Counted from the first letter of the stretch, positions 43,370 to 51,560 are shown. The stretch: 64,000 nucleotides of DNA from JAMXLO01 sp963791495 (GCA_963791495.1 CAWBST010000009.1:310001-374000); one strand, 5' to 3'. The notes: generated by a model not told the origin, from the letters alone. Program-made: numbers and translations.

Positions 43370-43807
43370 ATGGCGGATGAGAGTGAGTCGAAGATTTCAA
43401 GCCTCAAAGAAAAAGCCTCGGCGCTTCGCAATCTCGCCCAAGGAATTCTTGGGGGAGATTTCCAAGGCAGGCTGCTTGAACTCGCCCGCGAGTACGAACT
43501 CGAGGCCACGAACCTAGCGGGTGCGCGCGCACGGCTGCTGGGGTTCGATCGGTCTCTGCCTGCGCAACACCATCACCCAAGGCAACCACCATACCGCGCT
43601 GCCTTCGGTGTGCACCGCGCATTGTTGGCCCGATGGCTGGACACGCGCGATGTGCACGTTCTGCACGCCGCGCAAATCTGGCAGCGCGTCGCCAGGGAGG
43701 AGATGGGGGCACGGCGCGCGCAACTGGCGTTGGATCGTATCGTGCTTCGCATGGCCCGAGAGCGAATGGACAAACTCCGGGACGAGCGACGGCGCAGCGG
43801 ACAGTGA
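43370..43807 (+). CDS. hypothetical helical protein, paralogue of the 40120 gene product
   Basis: A 145-residue protein. Its first 50 residues (LKEKASALRNLAQGILGGDF, QGRLLELAREYELEATNLAG) match the small protein at 40120. The second half (ALLARWLDTRDVHVLHAAQI, then RMARERMDKLRDERRRSGQ) is helical and charged but has no match to a named family; it might be a recent fusion or a non-coding extension. Its last base is 18 bases before the convergent end of rplQ. Function unknown. The homologous N-terminus makes it likely to be expressed. Confidence 0.55.
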   Translation: MADESESKISSLKEKASALRNLAQGILGGDFQGRLLELAREYELEATNLAGARARLLGFDRSLPAQHHHPRQPPYRAAFGVHRALLARWLDTRDVHVLHAAQIWQRVAREEMGARRAQLALDRIVLRMARERMDKLRDERRRSGQ

Positions 43808-43825
43808 AATGCGGCTGGAGCGCGC

Positions 43826-44248
43826 CTACGGTGCGGCCGGCTCTTCCTCCTGCACCTGCCTGGGGCCGCTGTCCTGCCCCTTGGCGGTGACGTCGCGATC
43901 GACGAACTCGATCACCGCCATGTCCGCCGCATCGCCGTAGCGGACGCCCGCCTTCAGCACCCGGCAATACCCGCCGGCACGCCCGCGATACCGCTCGGCC
44001 AGCGGCCCGAACAGCTTCGCCACCATCGCATCATCGCGCAGCTGCGCGTGAGCCAGCCGCTGGTTCGCCAGCCCACCCTTCTTGCCCAGCGTGATCAGCT
44101 TCTCCGCCACCGGGCGCAGTTCCTTCGCCTTCGGCAGCGTCGTGGTGATCTGCTCGTGCTTGATCAACGCCGCCGCCATGTTGCGGAACATGGCCTGGCG
44201 GTGCGACGATGTGACGCCGAGCTTCCGGCCGGCTACCCCGTGACGCAT
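43826..44248 (-). CDS. rplQ: 50S ribosomal protein L17
   Basis: L17, 140 residues, part of the large subunit near the exit tunnel. The start MRHGVAGRKLGVTSSHRQAMFRNMAA is diagnostic, here quoted as its MRHGVAGRKLG and HRQAMFRNMAA pieces; ITTTLPKAKELRPVAEKLIT follows. The tail after VIEFVDRD is extended and acidic (QVQEEEPAAP), as in other alphaproteobacteria. It is the last gene of the alpha operon, 14 bases after rpoA, and converges with the small plus-strand gene. No obvious terminator was seen in the 18-base gap. Confidence 0.97.
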   Translation of the reverse strand: MRHGVAGRKLGVTSSHRQAMFRNMAAALIKHEQITTTLPKAKELRPVAEKLITLGKKGGLANQRLAHAQLRDDAMVAKLFGPLAERYRGRAGGYCRVLKAGVRYGDAADMAVIEFVDRDVTAKGQDSGPRQVQEEEPAAP

Positions 44249-44262
44249 GTCCCGCTACCCCT

Positions 44263-45294
44263 TCAGAACGGCTCTTCCATCCGCTTGGCCAGGTCCTCGA
44301 TGTTCTCCGGCGGCCAGCCCGACACCGTCATGCCAAGCCCAAGCCCCATCGAACCAAGCACCTCCTTGATCTCGTTCAGCGACTTACGCCCGAAGTTCGG
44401 CGTGCGCAGCATCTCCTGCTCGGACTTCTGCACCAGGTCGCCGATATAGACGATGTTGTCGTTCTTCAGGCAGTTCGCCGAGCGCACCGACAGCTCCAGC
44501 TCGTCCACCTTGCGCAGCAGGTTGCGGTTGAACGGCAGATTGTCTTCCGGCTCCTCGGCGCGGATCTGCTGCGGCTCCTCGAAGTTGATGAAGAGCTGCA
44601 ACTGGTCCTGCAGGATGCGCGCCGCCACCGCCACCGCGTCCTCCGGCGTCACCGCGCCATTGGTCTCCACGGTGAGCAGCAGCTTGTCGAAGTCCGTCAC
44701 CTGGCCGACACGGGTCGGCTCGACCTTGTAGGAGACGCGGCGCACCGGCGAATAGATCGAGTCAACCGGGATCAGCCCGATCGGTGCATCCTCCGGCCGG
44801 TTCACGCTGGAGGGCTGATAGCCCTTGCCCAGGTTCACCGTGAACTCCATGCCGAGCTTCACGCCGTCATCCAGCGTGCAGATCACCAGCTCGGGGTTCA
44901 TGATCTCGATGTCGTGCCCCGCCTGGATCGCGCCGGCGCGCACCTCGCCCGGACCGGTGGCGGTCAGCGTCATGCGCTTCGGGCCCTCACCGTGCATGCG
45001 GAGCGCGAGCTGCTTGATGTTCAGCACGATGTCGGTGACGTCCTCGCGCACACCGGGAATGCTGCTGAACTCATGCAGCACACCATCGATCTGCACCGCG
45101 GTCACCGCGGCGCCCTGCAGCGACGACAACAGGATGCGCCGGATCGCATTGCCCAGCGTCATGCCGAAGCCGCGCTCCAGCGGCTCGGCGACGACGGTGG
45201 CGACCTGCGCGGGATCGGCGCCCGGCTCGACCTCCAGCTTCTCTGGCCTGATCAGGGACTGCCAGTTGCGCTGGATGACTGCACTCTGCCTCAT
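44263..45294 (-). CDS. rpoA: RNA polymerase alpha subunit
   Basis: The alpha subunit, 343 residues: N-terminal assembly domain (GFGMTLGNAIRRILLSSLQG, then VREDVTDIVLNIK) and C-terminal DNA-contacting domain (ELSVRSANCLKNDNIVYIGD, GRKSLNEIKEVLGSMGLGLG) joined by an acidic linker (RAEEPEDNLPFN). Length and sequence are normal for alphaproteobacteria. It lies between rpsK and rplQ as usual. The spacer before it is 102 bases, longer than most in the cluster. Confidence 0.98.
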   Translation of the reverse strand: MRQSAVIQRNWQSLIRPEKLEVEPGADPAQVATVVAEPLERGFGMTLGNAIRRILLSSLQGAAVTAVQIDGVLHEFSSIPGVREDVTDIVLNIKQLALRMHGEGPKRMTLTATGPGEVRAGAIQAGHDIEIMNPELVICTLDDGVKLGMEFTVNLGKGYQPSSVNRPEDAPIGLIPVDSIYSPVRRVSYKVEPTRVGQVTDFDKLLLTVETNGAVTPEDAVAVAARILQDQLQLFINFEEPQQIRAEEPEDNLPFNRNLLRKVDELELSVRSANCLKNDNIVYIGDLVQKSEQEMLRTPNFGRKSLNEIKEVLGSMGLGLGMTVSGWPPENIEDLAKRMEEPF

Positions 45295-45396
45295 ATATTC
45301 AACCTTTCGGACCGCGGCTCAGCCGGACGTCCATCAACGACCCACTGGGATCGGCACGCTTCCTCCCGAAGTTTTCCCCTCGGGGCGGGCTCCGCC

Positions 45397-45789
45397 TTAC
45401 ACGCGCCGGCGCTTGCGCGGCCGGCAGCCGTTGTGCGGGATCGGTGTCATGTCGCGGATGGCGGAGATGGCAAATCCCACCGCCTGCAGTGCCCGCAGCG
45501 CGCTCTCGCGCCCCGAGCCAGGCCCGCTCACTTCGATGTCCAGCATCTCCATGCCGTGCTCGCGCGCCTTGCGGCCGGCGTCCTCAGCCGCCACCTGCGC
45601 CGCATAGGGCGTGGACTTGCGGCTGCCCTTGAAGCCCTGGCTGCCAGAGGACGACCAGGCGATCGCGTTGCCCTGAGCATCGGTGATGGTGATAACCGTG
45701 TTGTTGAACGTCGCCGCCACATGGGCGACTCCGGACGTGATGTTCTTGCGCTCCTTCCTGCGGGGGCGCGTAGTGGCGGGTCTCGCCAT
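45397..45789 (-). CDS. rpsK: 30S ribosomal protein S11
   Basis: S11, 130 residues, on the small-subunit platform. ATG 45789 (MARPATTRPRRKERKNITSG) fits the family; core segments HVAATFNNTVITITDAQGN and GMEMLDIEVSGPGSGRE are normal, as is the end HNGCRPRKRRRV. A much longer upstream reading is a shadow of rpsM. It follows rpsM by 46 bases. Confidence 0.97.
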   Translation of the reverse strand: MARPATTRPRRKERKNITSGVAHVAATFNNTVITITDAQGNAIAWSSSGSQGFKGSRKSTPYAAQVAAEDAGRKAREHGMEMLDIEVSGPGSGRESALRALQAVGFAISAIRDMTPIPHNGCRPRKRRRV

Positions 45790-45835
45790 GATGCAAAATC
45801 CTGCTGCTGGTGAACGCCGATAGCCGAAGGCGAGA

Positions 45836-46213
45836 CTACTTGGTGACCTTCTTCTTCCCGGCGATCGCCACCGCCTTGCCCTTGCGGGTTCGTGCGTTGG
45901 TGTGGGTCCGCTGGCCATGCACCGGCAGGCCGCGCCGATGCCTCAGTCCCCGATAGCAGCCTAGATCCATCAGCCGTTTGATGTTCATCGCGACCTCGCG
46001 ACGGAGGTCGCCCTCGACGCGATAGTCCCGGTCGACCATCTCGCGGATCCGCAACACCTCGTCGTCCGAGAGCTGATTGACCCGACGCTCGTCCGGAATG
46101 GTGAGCTTCTCGCAGATCTCGGCGGCCTTGGAGGGGCCAATGCCATAGATGTAGCGCAATCCGATAGTCACCCGCTTATTGGTCGGGATGTTCACGCCGG
46201 CAATACGTGCCAC
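45836..46213 (-). CDS. rpsM: 30S ribosomal protein S13
   Basis: S13, 125 residues, in the small-subunit head near the P site. Start MARIAGVNIPTNKRVTIGLR and the C-terminal GLRHRRGLPVHGQRTHTNAR are classic; the basic tail (AIAGKKKVTK) contacts tRNA. It begins the alpha operon part of the cluster after a 127-base spacer following adk, where an internal promoter could lie, though none was clearly read. rpmJ (L36) is not in this spacer, as usual in this group. Confidence 0.97.
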   Translation of the reverse strand: MARIAGVNIPTNKRVTIGLRYIYGIGPSKAAEICEKLTIPDERRVNQLSDDEVLRIREMVDRDYRVEGDLRREVAMNIKRLMDLGCYRGLRHRRGLPVHGQRTHTNARTRKGKAVAIAGKKKVTK

Positions 46214-46340
46214 GCCGATACTCCTAGGGAATGCCTGCAGGGGCGCAACCCCATCACTGATTGCGCCGGGACCCGGGAATATAGTGAGCGCTGGAGTGGT
46301 GTCAACGCGACGACATCAAATCCTTGTGATACATAAGACA

Positions 46341-46985
46341 CTACGCCAGGACGCCGTCGATCTGCCGGCCTACCTCTTCGATATCCGCCATCCCGTCCAC
46401 CCCGCGGAGCAGACCGAGGGCCTCATAGTGCGGCAGGATCGGCGCCGTCTGGCGATGGTAGGCCTCGAGTCTCGCCACCACAGTCTCGCGGTTGTCGTCG
46501 GCGCGGCGAGTGAACTCGTGGGCGCCGCACACGTCGCAGACGCCCGCCACCGCGGTGGGCTTGAACGTGTCGTGGTAGCCGGCGCCACATCCGGCGCACG
46601 TGAAGCGCCCACTGATACGTTCAATCAGTGCGGCATCGTCCACGCGAAGCTCGATGACAGCGTCGAGCCTCATGCGCTTCTCCACCAGCAGCCGATCGAG
46701 CGCCTCGGCCTGCGGCACAGTGCGCGGGAAGCCGTCCAGTATAAAGCCGTTCGCTGCGTCGGGTTGCTCTACCCGCAGGCCGAGCATGCGGATGATGATG
46801 TCGTCCGAGACAAGCTGCCCGGATTCCATCACCGCCTTCGCCTCGCGGCCGATCGGCGAGCCGGCGGCGACCTCAGCCCGCAGCATGTCGCCCGTGGAGA
46901 TCTGCACGATGCCATGGCGATCGACGAGACGCTTGGCCTGCGTGCCCTTCCCGGCACCCGGTGGGCCGAGCAGGATCAGCCTCAT
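46341..46985 (-). CDS. adk: adenylate kinase
   Basis: Adenylate kinase, 214 residues, turns AMP plus ATP into two ADP. P-loop GPPGAGKGT at 7-15. The LID domain carries four cysteines, Cys130, Cys133, Cys150 and Cys153 (TCAGC and VCDVC), which should bind a structural zinc ion, a form common in Gram-positives and some alphaproteobacteria. DGFPRT (residues 84-89) is normal. It follows secY after a spacer filled by a palindromic repeat. Confidence 0.97.
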   Translation of the reverse strand: MRLILLGPPGAGKGTQAKRLVDRHGIVQISTGDMLRAEVAAGSPIGREAKAVMESGQLVSDDIIIRMLGLRVEQPDAANGFILDGFPRTVPQAEALDRLLVEKRMRLDAVIELRVDDAALIERISGRFTCAGCGAGYHDTFKPTAVAGVCDVCGAHEFTRRADDNRETVVARLEAYHRQTAPILPHYEALGLLRGVDGMADIEEVGRQIDGVLA

Positions 46986-46990
46986 AAGTG

Positions 46991-47046
46991 GTTCCGGGCG
47001 CCAGCCCGGCCTTCATCCGTCATGGCCGGACTCGATCCGGCCATCA
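46991..47046. repeat. compound palindromic repeat between secY and adk
   Basis: Read on the minus strand, TGATGGCCGG, a short loop and CCGGCCATGACG, then a second small palindrome (GGCCGGGC/GCCCGG). The first TGA is the secY stop codon. The same two-part element occurs between rpmD and rplO and between rplX and rplE, and a related one after rpsC. It belongs to the REP-like class common in alphaproteobacteria. Confidence 0.85.
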
Positions 47047-48381
47047 TCTGTGGCCCCGGACGCGCGCCTTGCGTATCAGGCCCTCGTACTGGTGCGCCAG
47101 CAGGTGGGACTGTATCTGCGTGACGGTATCCATGGTGACCGACACCACGATAAGGATGGACGTCCCGCCGAAGTAGAACGGCAGACCGTAGTCGCTGATC
47201 AGCACCTCGGGCAGCAGGCACACCGCCACAAGATAAAGGCCGCCGACCGTGGTCAGCCGCGTCAGCACATGATCGAAGTACTGCGCCGTGGCGCTGCCGG
47301 GGCGGATGCCGGGTATGAAGCCGCCGTATTTCTTCAGGTTGTCCGCCGTCTCCTCGGGATTGAACACGACGGCGGTGTAGAAGTACGAGAAGAAGATGAT
47401 CATCGCCGCATAGAGCGCCATGTAGATCGGCGAGCCGTGCGACAACTCGGTGGAGATCCACTGCAGCCAGGCCGAGCCGCCCGCGGAGAAGCCGGCGACG
47501 GTCGCCGGGATCAGCAGTATGGAGCTGGCGAAGATCGGCGGGATCACGCCCGAGGTGTTGATCTTCAGCGGCATGTGCGTCGAGTTGCCGCCGAACATGC
47601 GGTTGCCGACCTGCCGCTTCGGATACTGGATCGCGATTCGTCGCTGCGCTCGTTCTATGAACACGATGAACGCTATGACGAACACCGCCAGCACGATGAA
47701 GCCCACGATGAAGAACGGCGACAGCGCGCCGGTGCGGCCCAGATCGAGCAGCGAGGCCAGCGCGTTCGGCAGGTTGGCGACGATGCCGGCCATGATGATC
47801 AGCGACGTCCCGTTGCCGACGCCGCGGGCAGTGATCTGTTCGCCGATCCACATCAGGAACATCGTCCCGCCGACCAGCGTGATGACGCAGGAGAAGCGGA
47901 AGAACCATCCCGGGTCGATCACAGCGGCACCGAAACTGCCGCGCATGCTCTCGAGCCCGACGGCGATGCCGTACGACTGGAACATCGCGATCAGCACCGT
48001 GAGGTAGCGGGTGTACTGGTTGAGCTTCTTGCGCCCCGCCTCGCCTTCCTTCTTCAGTGTCTCAAGCGTAGGGACGGCCGCGGTCATCAACTGGATGATG
48101 ATGCTGGCGCTGATGTACGGCATGATGTTCAGGGCGAAGACGGTCATGCGTCGCAGCGCGCCGCCAGTGAACATGTCGAACATGCCCAGGATGCCGCCGC
48201 CATGCTGCTGCAGCATCTCGGTCATCACCGAGGCATCGACTCCGGGGACCGGAATGTAGGTGCCGATGCGATAGACGATCAGCGCTCCGAGGGTGAACCA
48301 GATGCGCTTCTTGAGCTCGGTTGCCTTGGAGAAGACGCCGAGATTGAGATTTGCCGCAAGCTGTTCGGCAGCGGAGGCCAT
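47044..48381 (-). CDS. secY: protein translocase subunit SecY
   Basis: SecY, 445 residues, the central channel of the Sec translocase. Ten membrane helices are seen. Landmarks: the plug region after IPVPGVDASVMTEML, GIFDMFTGGALRR-like segment (MFDMFTGGALRRMTVFAL), and GTSLIIMAGIVANLPNALAS. Its last residues (RKARVRGHR) are followed by a stop that belongs to the palindromic repeat between secY and adk. It follows rplO by 74 bases in the normal spc order. Confidence 0.98.
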   Translation of the reverse strand: MASAAEQLAANLNLGVFSKATELKKRIWFTLGALIVYRIGTYIPVPGVDASVMTEMLQQHGGGILGMFDMFTGGALRRMTVFALNIMPYISASIIIQLMTAAVPTLETLKKEGEAGRKKLNQYTRYLTVLIAMFQSYGIAVGLESMRGSFGAAVIDPGWFFRFSCVITLVGGTMFLMWIGEQITARGVGNGTSLIIMAGIVANLPNALASLLDLGRTGALSPFFIVGFIVLAVFVIAFIVFIERAQRRIAIQYPKRQVGNRMFGGNSTHMPLKINTSGVIPPIFASSILLIPATVAGFSAGGSAWLQWISTELSHGSPIYMALYAAMIIFFSYFYTAVVFNPEETADNLKKYGGFIPGIRPGSATAQYFDHVLTRLTTVGGLYLVAVCLLPEVLISDYGLPFYFGGTSILIVVSVTMDTVTQIQSHLLAHQYEGLIRKARVRGHR

Positions 48382-48455
48382 GGAACGTCCCTCGTCAATC
48401 GCACCTTATTGTCGGACCGAGGCGGTGCCAAAGCAAGGTTCAGAACGTGAAACCT

Positions 48456-48947
48456 CTATGGTTCGGCCGGGGTCTCTGCTTCTGCCTTCACCACTGTGGT
48501 GGTGACGCTTCCGCCCGCCTTTTGGACCGCCTCGATCGCCGACGCCGACGCACCCGACACGGTGATGGTCACCGCGCGCGAAATCTCGCCGTTGGCCAGC
48601 AGCCTCACCCCATCCAGCTTTCCGCGCACCAGACCCGCCGCCCGCAGTGAGTCCTCATCGATCGGCTGGCTGGCATCCAGTCTGCCTGCCGCGATCGCTG
48701 CGTCCAGCGTCCCGATGTTCACCGGGGCATATTCCTTGCGGAACGGGTTCCAGAACCCACGCTTCGGCAGACGCCGAAACAGCGGCATCTGCCCGCCTTC
48801 GAAGCCGTTCAGCGATACGCCGGCGCGCGCCTTCTGGCCCTTCACGCCCTTACCTGCCGTCTTGCCCTTGCCCGAGCCAATCCCCCGCCCGAGCCGCTTC
48901 GACTTCGGGCGCGCGCCGGCATTGTCGCGCAGTTCGTTCAGCTTCAT
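48456..48947 (-). CDS. rplO: 50S ribosomal protein L15
   Basis: L15, 163 residues. The N-terminus MKLNELRDNAGARPKSKRLG, then GRGIGSGKGKTAGKGVKGQKARAG in which GSGKGKTAGKG is the family mark, and GGQMPLFRRLPKRGF are standard. The tail after VSGASASAIEAV is slightly extended (KAEAETPAEP). It follows rpmD across a 59-base spacer that is filled by a repeat. Confidence 0.97.
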   Translation of the reverse strand: MKLNELRDNAGARPKSKRLGRGIGSGKGKTAGKGVKGQKARAGVSLNGFEGGQMPLFRRLPKRGFWNPFRKEYAPVNIGTLDAAIAAGRLDASQPIDEDSLRAAGLVRGKLDGVRLLANGEISRAVTITVSGASASAIEAVQKAGGSVTTTVVKAEAETPAEP

Positions 48948-48954
48948 GCGTGTC

Positions 48955-49009
48955 CCCGGGCGCTAGCCCGACCTTCCATTCGTCATGGGCGGGCTAGACC
49001 CGCCCATCA
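48955..49009. repeat. compound palindromic repeat between rpmD and rplO
   Basis: On the minus strand TGATGGGCGGG, a TCTA loop and CCCGCCCATGACG, followed by GGTCGGGCTAGCGCCCGGGG. The TGA at its start ends rpmD. Same arrangement as the secY-adk copy, with a different stem sequence but paired changes in both arms, which shows that the hairpin itself is conserved. Confidence 0.85.
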
Positions 49010-49189
49010 TGGCTGCTCCTCCACCTTCACCAGGTGGGCGACCTTACGGATCATCCCGCGTACCGAGGGGGTATCCTCCAGCTCGCGCGTCCGCCGCATC
49101 TTGTTCAGCCCAAGACCGATCAGCGTCTCCTTTTGGCCGGGCTTGCGCCCCGCCGGAGAACCGGTCTGCGTCACGCGCACCTTAGGCAC
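49007..49189 (-). CDS. rpmD: 50S ribosomal protein L30
   Basis: L30, 60 residues, starting at GTG 49189 (V/MPKVRVTQTGSPAG). KETLIGLGLNKMRRTRELED and VRGMIRKVAHLVKV are characteristic. It overlaps the end of rpsE by 8 bases, so the two are coupled. Its stop TGA is part of the following repeat. Confidence 0.95.
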   Translation of the reverse strand: MPKVRVTQTGSPAGRKPGQKETLIGLGLNKMRRTRELEDTPSVRGMIRKVAHLVKVEEQP

Positions 49190-49766
49190 CGGCGGTCTCC
49201 TGTGGTGCTGCGGGCGGAGCGGCATCGCGCCGGAACAGCTCCGACACCTTCTTGCCCCGACGGTTCGCCACCGAGCGCGGCGATGCACAGCGCTGCAGCG
49301 CCGCGAATGTCGCCTTGACCATGTTGTGCGGATTGCGGCTGCCGAGCGACTTCGCAACCACATCGCCGATGCCGAGAGTCTCGAACACCGCGCGCAGCGG
49401 ACCGCCGGCGATGATGCCGGTGCCGGCGACAGCGGTCCGCAGCACCACCTTGCCAGCGCCGTAGCGGCCCTCGATGTCGTGGTGCAGCGTGCGGCCTTCC
49501 TTCATCGGCACACGGATCATCCCGCGCTTGGCACGCTCCGTTGCCTTGCGGATCGCCTCCGGCACCTCGCGCGCCTTGCCGGCGCCGTAACCGACGCGGC
49601 CCTTCTGGTCGCCCACCACCACCAGCGCGGCGAATGCGAAGCGACGTCCGCCCTTCACCACCTTCGCCACGCGATTGATCGTCACCAGCTTGTCGGTCAG
49701 GCCATCATCGTCGCGATCCCGGTCGCGATCACGACCCCGCCCGCCTTCTCTCGGTTCACGTGCCAT
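49182..49766 (-). CDS. rpsE: 30S ribosomal protein S5
   Basis: S5, 194 residues, near the decoding centre. The N-terminus is enriched in Asp, Arg and Gly (GGRGRDRDRDRDDD), an unusually long charged repeat for S5. The RNA-binding core (TINRVAKVVKGGRRFAFAAL, VVVGDQKGRVGYGAGKA) and the C-terminal domain (GTGIIAGGPLRAVFETLGI) are complete. A tail after SELFRRDAA is Ala-Pro rich. It follows rplR by 11 bases. Confidence 0.97.
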   Translation of the reverse strand: MAREPREGGRGRDRDRDRDDDGLTDKLVTINRVAKVVKGGRRFAFAALVVVGDQKGRVGYGAGKAREVPEAIRKATERAKRGMIRVPMKEGRTLHHDIEGRYGAGKVVLRTAVAGTGIIAGGPLRAVFETLGIGDVVAKSLGSRNPHNMVKATFAALQRCASPRSVANRRGKKVSELFRRDAAPPAAPQETAGA

Positions 49767-49777
49767 GGTTCAGCTCC

Positions 49778-50140
49778 TCAGAACGCCAGCCCGCCCTCAC
49801 GGGCGGCATCGGCCAGCGCCTTGATGCGGCCGTGATAGAGATAGGCGCCGCGATCGAACACCACTTCCTTGACCCCCGCGGCGACCGCGCGCTCTGCCAC
49901 CAGCTTGCCCACCGCGGCGGCGGCCGCCTTGTCGGCACCGGTGCGCAGGCCCTCGCGCAGCGTTTTGTCGATCGACGACGCAGCGGCCAACGTGCGGCCC
50001 TGCACATCGTCGATCACCTGCGCGTAAATGTGCTTGCCCGAGCGGAACACCGACAGCCGCGGCCGTCCACCGGCCTTGTGGCGCAACTGGAAACGCAGGC
50101 GTTCGCGCCGCCGCGCCCGCAGGTCCTGCAGCGTGCTCAT
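49778..50140 (-). CDS. rplR: 50S ribosomal protein L18
   Basis: L18, 120 residues, binds 5S rRNA. ATG 50140 (MSTLQDLRARRRERLRFQLR) fits the family; RLSVFRSGKHIYAQVIDD and VVFDRGAYLYHGRIKALADA are diagnostic. An upstream in-frame extension is not used. The spacer to rplF is 142 bases and holds a palindromic repeat. Confidence 0.97.
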   Translation of the reverse strand: MSTLQDLRARRRERLRFQLRHKAGGRPRLSVFRSGKHIYAQVIDDVQGRTLAAASSIDKTLREGLRTGADKAAAAAVGKLVAERAVAAGVKEVVFDRGAYLYHGRIKALADAAREGGLAF

Positions 50141-50170
50141 GCGCGCATCTCCTGTCGCCACCCGCCCCCT

Positions 50171-50254
50171 GTCATTGCGAGGAGCGAAGCGATGAAGCAA
50201 TCCCCATCAAGGTGCGCACTTCGATGGAGATTGCTTCGCTGCGCTCGCAATGAC
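50171..50254. repeat. long palindromic repeat between rplF and rplR
   Basis: GTCATTGCGAGGAGCGAAGC at the left pairs with GCTGCGCTCGCAATGAC at the right, with inner arms GAAGCAATC and GATTGCTTC. The stem is about 30 base pairs with a small interruption. The arms match the partial copy at 6923-6958. This family differs from the TGATGG repeats in other spacers of the cluster. Confidence 0.85.
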
Positions 50255-50282
50255 AGGTGCGGGGGCGTGTAGTGGAACACCG

Positions 50283-50816
50283 TCACTTCTTCTTGCCTTC
50301 CTTGCGACGGATCTGTTCGTTCGTGTAGCGCACGCCCTTGCCCTTGTAGGGCTCAGGCAAACGGAACGAGCGAATCTCCGAGGCCACTTGGCCGACCAGC
50401 CGCTTATCGACACCCTCCACCCTGATCGCCGTCGGACGCTCGCAGGTGATCTTGATGCCGTCCGGGATCGGAAAGACGACCGGATGCGAGTAGCCCAGGC
50501 TCAATTCCAGGTTCTTGCCCTGCACGGCCGCACGGAAGCCCGTACCTGTGATCTCCATCGACCGCTGGTAACCGCTCGACACGCCGTGCACCATGTTTGC
50601 GACCAGCGACCGCGTGGTGCCCCACATCATGCGCGCCTGCCGCTCCCCGGTGCGCGGCTTCACCGTGACCTTGTTGCCCTCCACCACCGCCTCGATATGC
50701 TCGGTGAGCCGCAGCTTCAGCTCGCCGAGTTGCCCCTTGGCGGTGAGCAGGCCGCCGGCGATCGCCACCTGTACGCCCTGCGGAATTTCCACCGGGTATT
50801 TGCCGACGCGCGACAT
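50283..50816 (-). CDS. rplF: 50S ribosomal protein L6
   Basis: L6, 177 residues. ATG 50816 (MSRVGKYPVEIPQGV) is standard. Both repeat domains are present, and the C-terminal LPEPYKGKGVRYTNEQIRRK motif is intact with the tail EGKKK. It follows rpsH by 13 bases. The wide repeat-filled spacer after it separates it from rplR. Confidence 0.97.
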   Translation of the reverse strand: MSRVGKYPVEIPQGVQVAIAGGLLTAKGQLGELKLRLTEHIEAVVEGNKVTVKPRTGERQARMMWGTTRSLVANMVHGVSSGYQRSMEITGTGFRAAVQGKNLELSLGYSHPVVFPIPDGIKITCERPTAIRVEGVDKRLVGQVASEIRSFRLPEPYKGKGVRYTNEQIRRKEGKKK

Positions 50817-50829
50817 CGCTCGTTCTCCG

Positions 50830-51228
50830 TCAGAATACGCGGAAGAGGACTTCGCCGCCGACATTGGCAGCGCGCGCCTCTGCGTCACTCATCACGCCAC
50901 GCGGCGTGGACAGAACGGAAATGCCGAGACCTGCATAGACCCGCGGCAGCTCCTTGATCTTGGAATACACACGGCGGCCTGGCTTGGACACACGCGTGAT
51001 CTCCTTGATCACCGGCTCGCCCTCATTGTACTTCAGCTCGATGCGAAGCCGCGCCACGCCGGGCCGCAGCTCCTCGGCCGCAAAGCCGCGAATGAATCCC
51101 TCGCGCTTCAGCACGTCCAGCACATTCGCCCGCAGCTTCGACGCCGGCGCCAGGCACATCGTGTGGCGCGCGCGTTGCGCGTTGCGGATGCGTGTCAGCA
51201 TATCGCCCAGGGGATCGGTAACCGCCAT
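50830..51228 (-). CDS. rpsH: 30S ribosomal protein S8
   Basis: S8, 132 residues, binds 16S helix 21 and, in E. coli, represses the spc operon. ATG 51228 (MAVTDPLGDMLTRIRNAQRA) is normal. The C-terminal KPGRRVYSKIKELPRVYAGL, GISVLSTPRGVMSDAEA and end GGEVLFRVF are intact. It follows rpsN by 16 bases. Confidence 0.97.
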   Translation of the reverse strand: MAVTDPLGDMLTRIRNAQRARHTMCLAPASKLRANVLDVLKREGFIRGFAAEELRPGVARLRIELKYNEGEPVIKEITRVSKPGRRVYSKIKELPRVYAGLGISVLSTPRGVMSDAEARAANVGGEVLFRVF

Positions 51229-51244
51229 CTGCCCGTTCCCTCCG

Positions 51245-51550
51245 TTACCAGCTCGCCTTGACCATGCCGGGTATCTGCCCCTCATTCGCAAGAGAGCGCA
51301 GCTTGATGCGGCACAGCTTGAACTTGCGGTAGTTGCCGCGCGAACGGCCGGTCAGTTCGCAGCGCAGCCGCACCCGCACCTGAGCGCCGTTGCGTGGCAG
51401 CTGAGCCAGCTTCAGCGTGGCGTTGAAGCGGTCCTCCACCGGCAAGGTGCGGTCCATCACGATCTCTTTCAACGCGGCGCGCTTTGCCTTGTCGCGTTTC
51501 GCCTTGTATTCGCGCATGGCGTTGCGGTTGACCTGCGAGGTCTTGGCCAT
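51245..51550 (-). CDS. rpsN: 30S ribosomal protein S14 (zinc-independent form)
   Basis: S14, 101 residues, of the long form without the CxxC zinc motif. MAKTSQVNRNAMREYKAK, then VRVRLRCELTGRSRGNYRKF and the end EGQIPGMVKASW are standard for Proteobacteria. It follows rplE by 10 bases. Confidence 0.97.
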   Translation of the reverse strand: MAKTSQVNRNAMREYKAKRDKAKRAALKEIVMDRTLPVEDRFNATLKLAQLPRNGAQVRVRLRCELTGRSRGNYRKFKLCRIKLRSLANEGQIPGMVKASW

Positions 51551-51560
51551 CCCAAATTCC

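Noticed and set aside
43404..43967. 187-codon minus-strand frame overlapping rplQ's end
   Set aside because: Antisense to the small helical-protein gene and read through the end of rplQ in another frame.
46600..48450. Long open frame (616 codons) antisense to secY and adk
   Set aside because: It runs opposite to two clear genes, is built of arginine- and histidine-rich shadow sequence and has no family signature.
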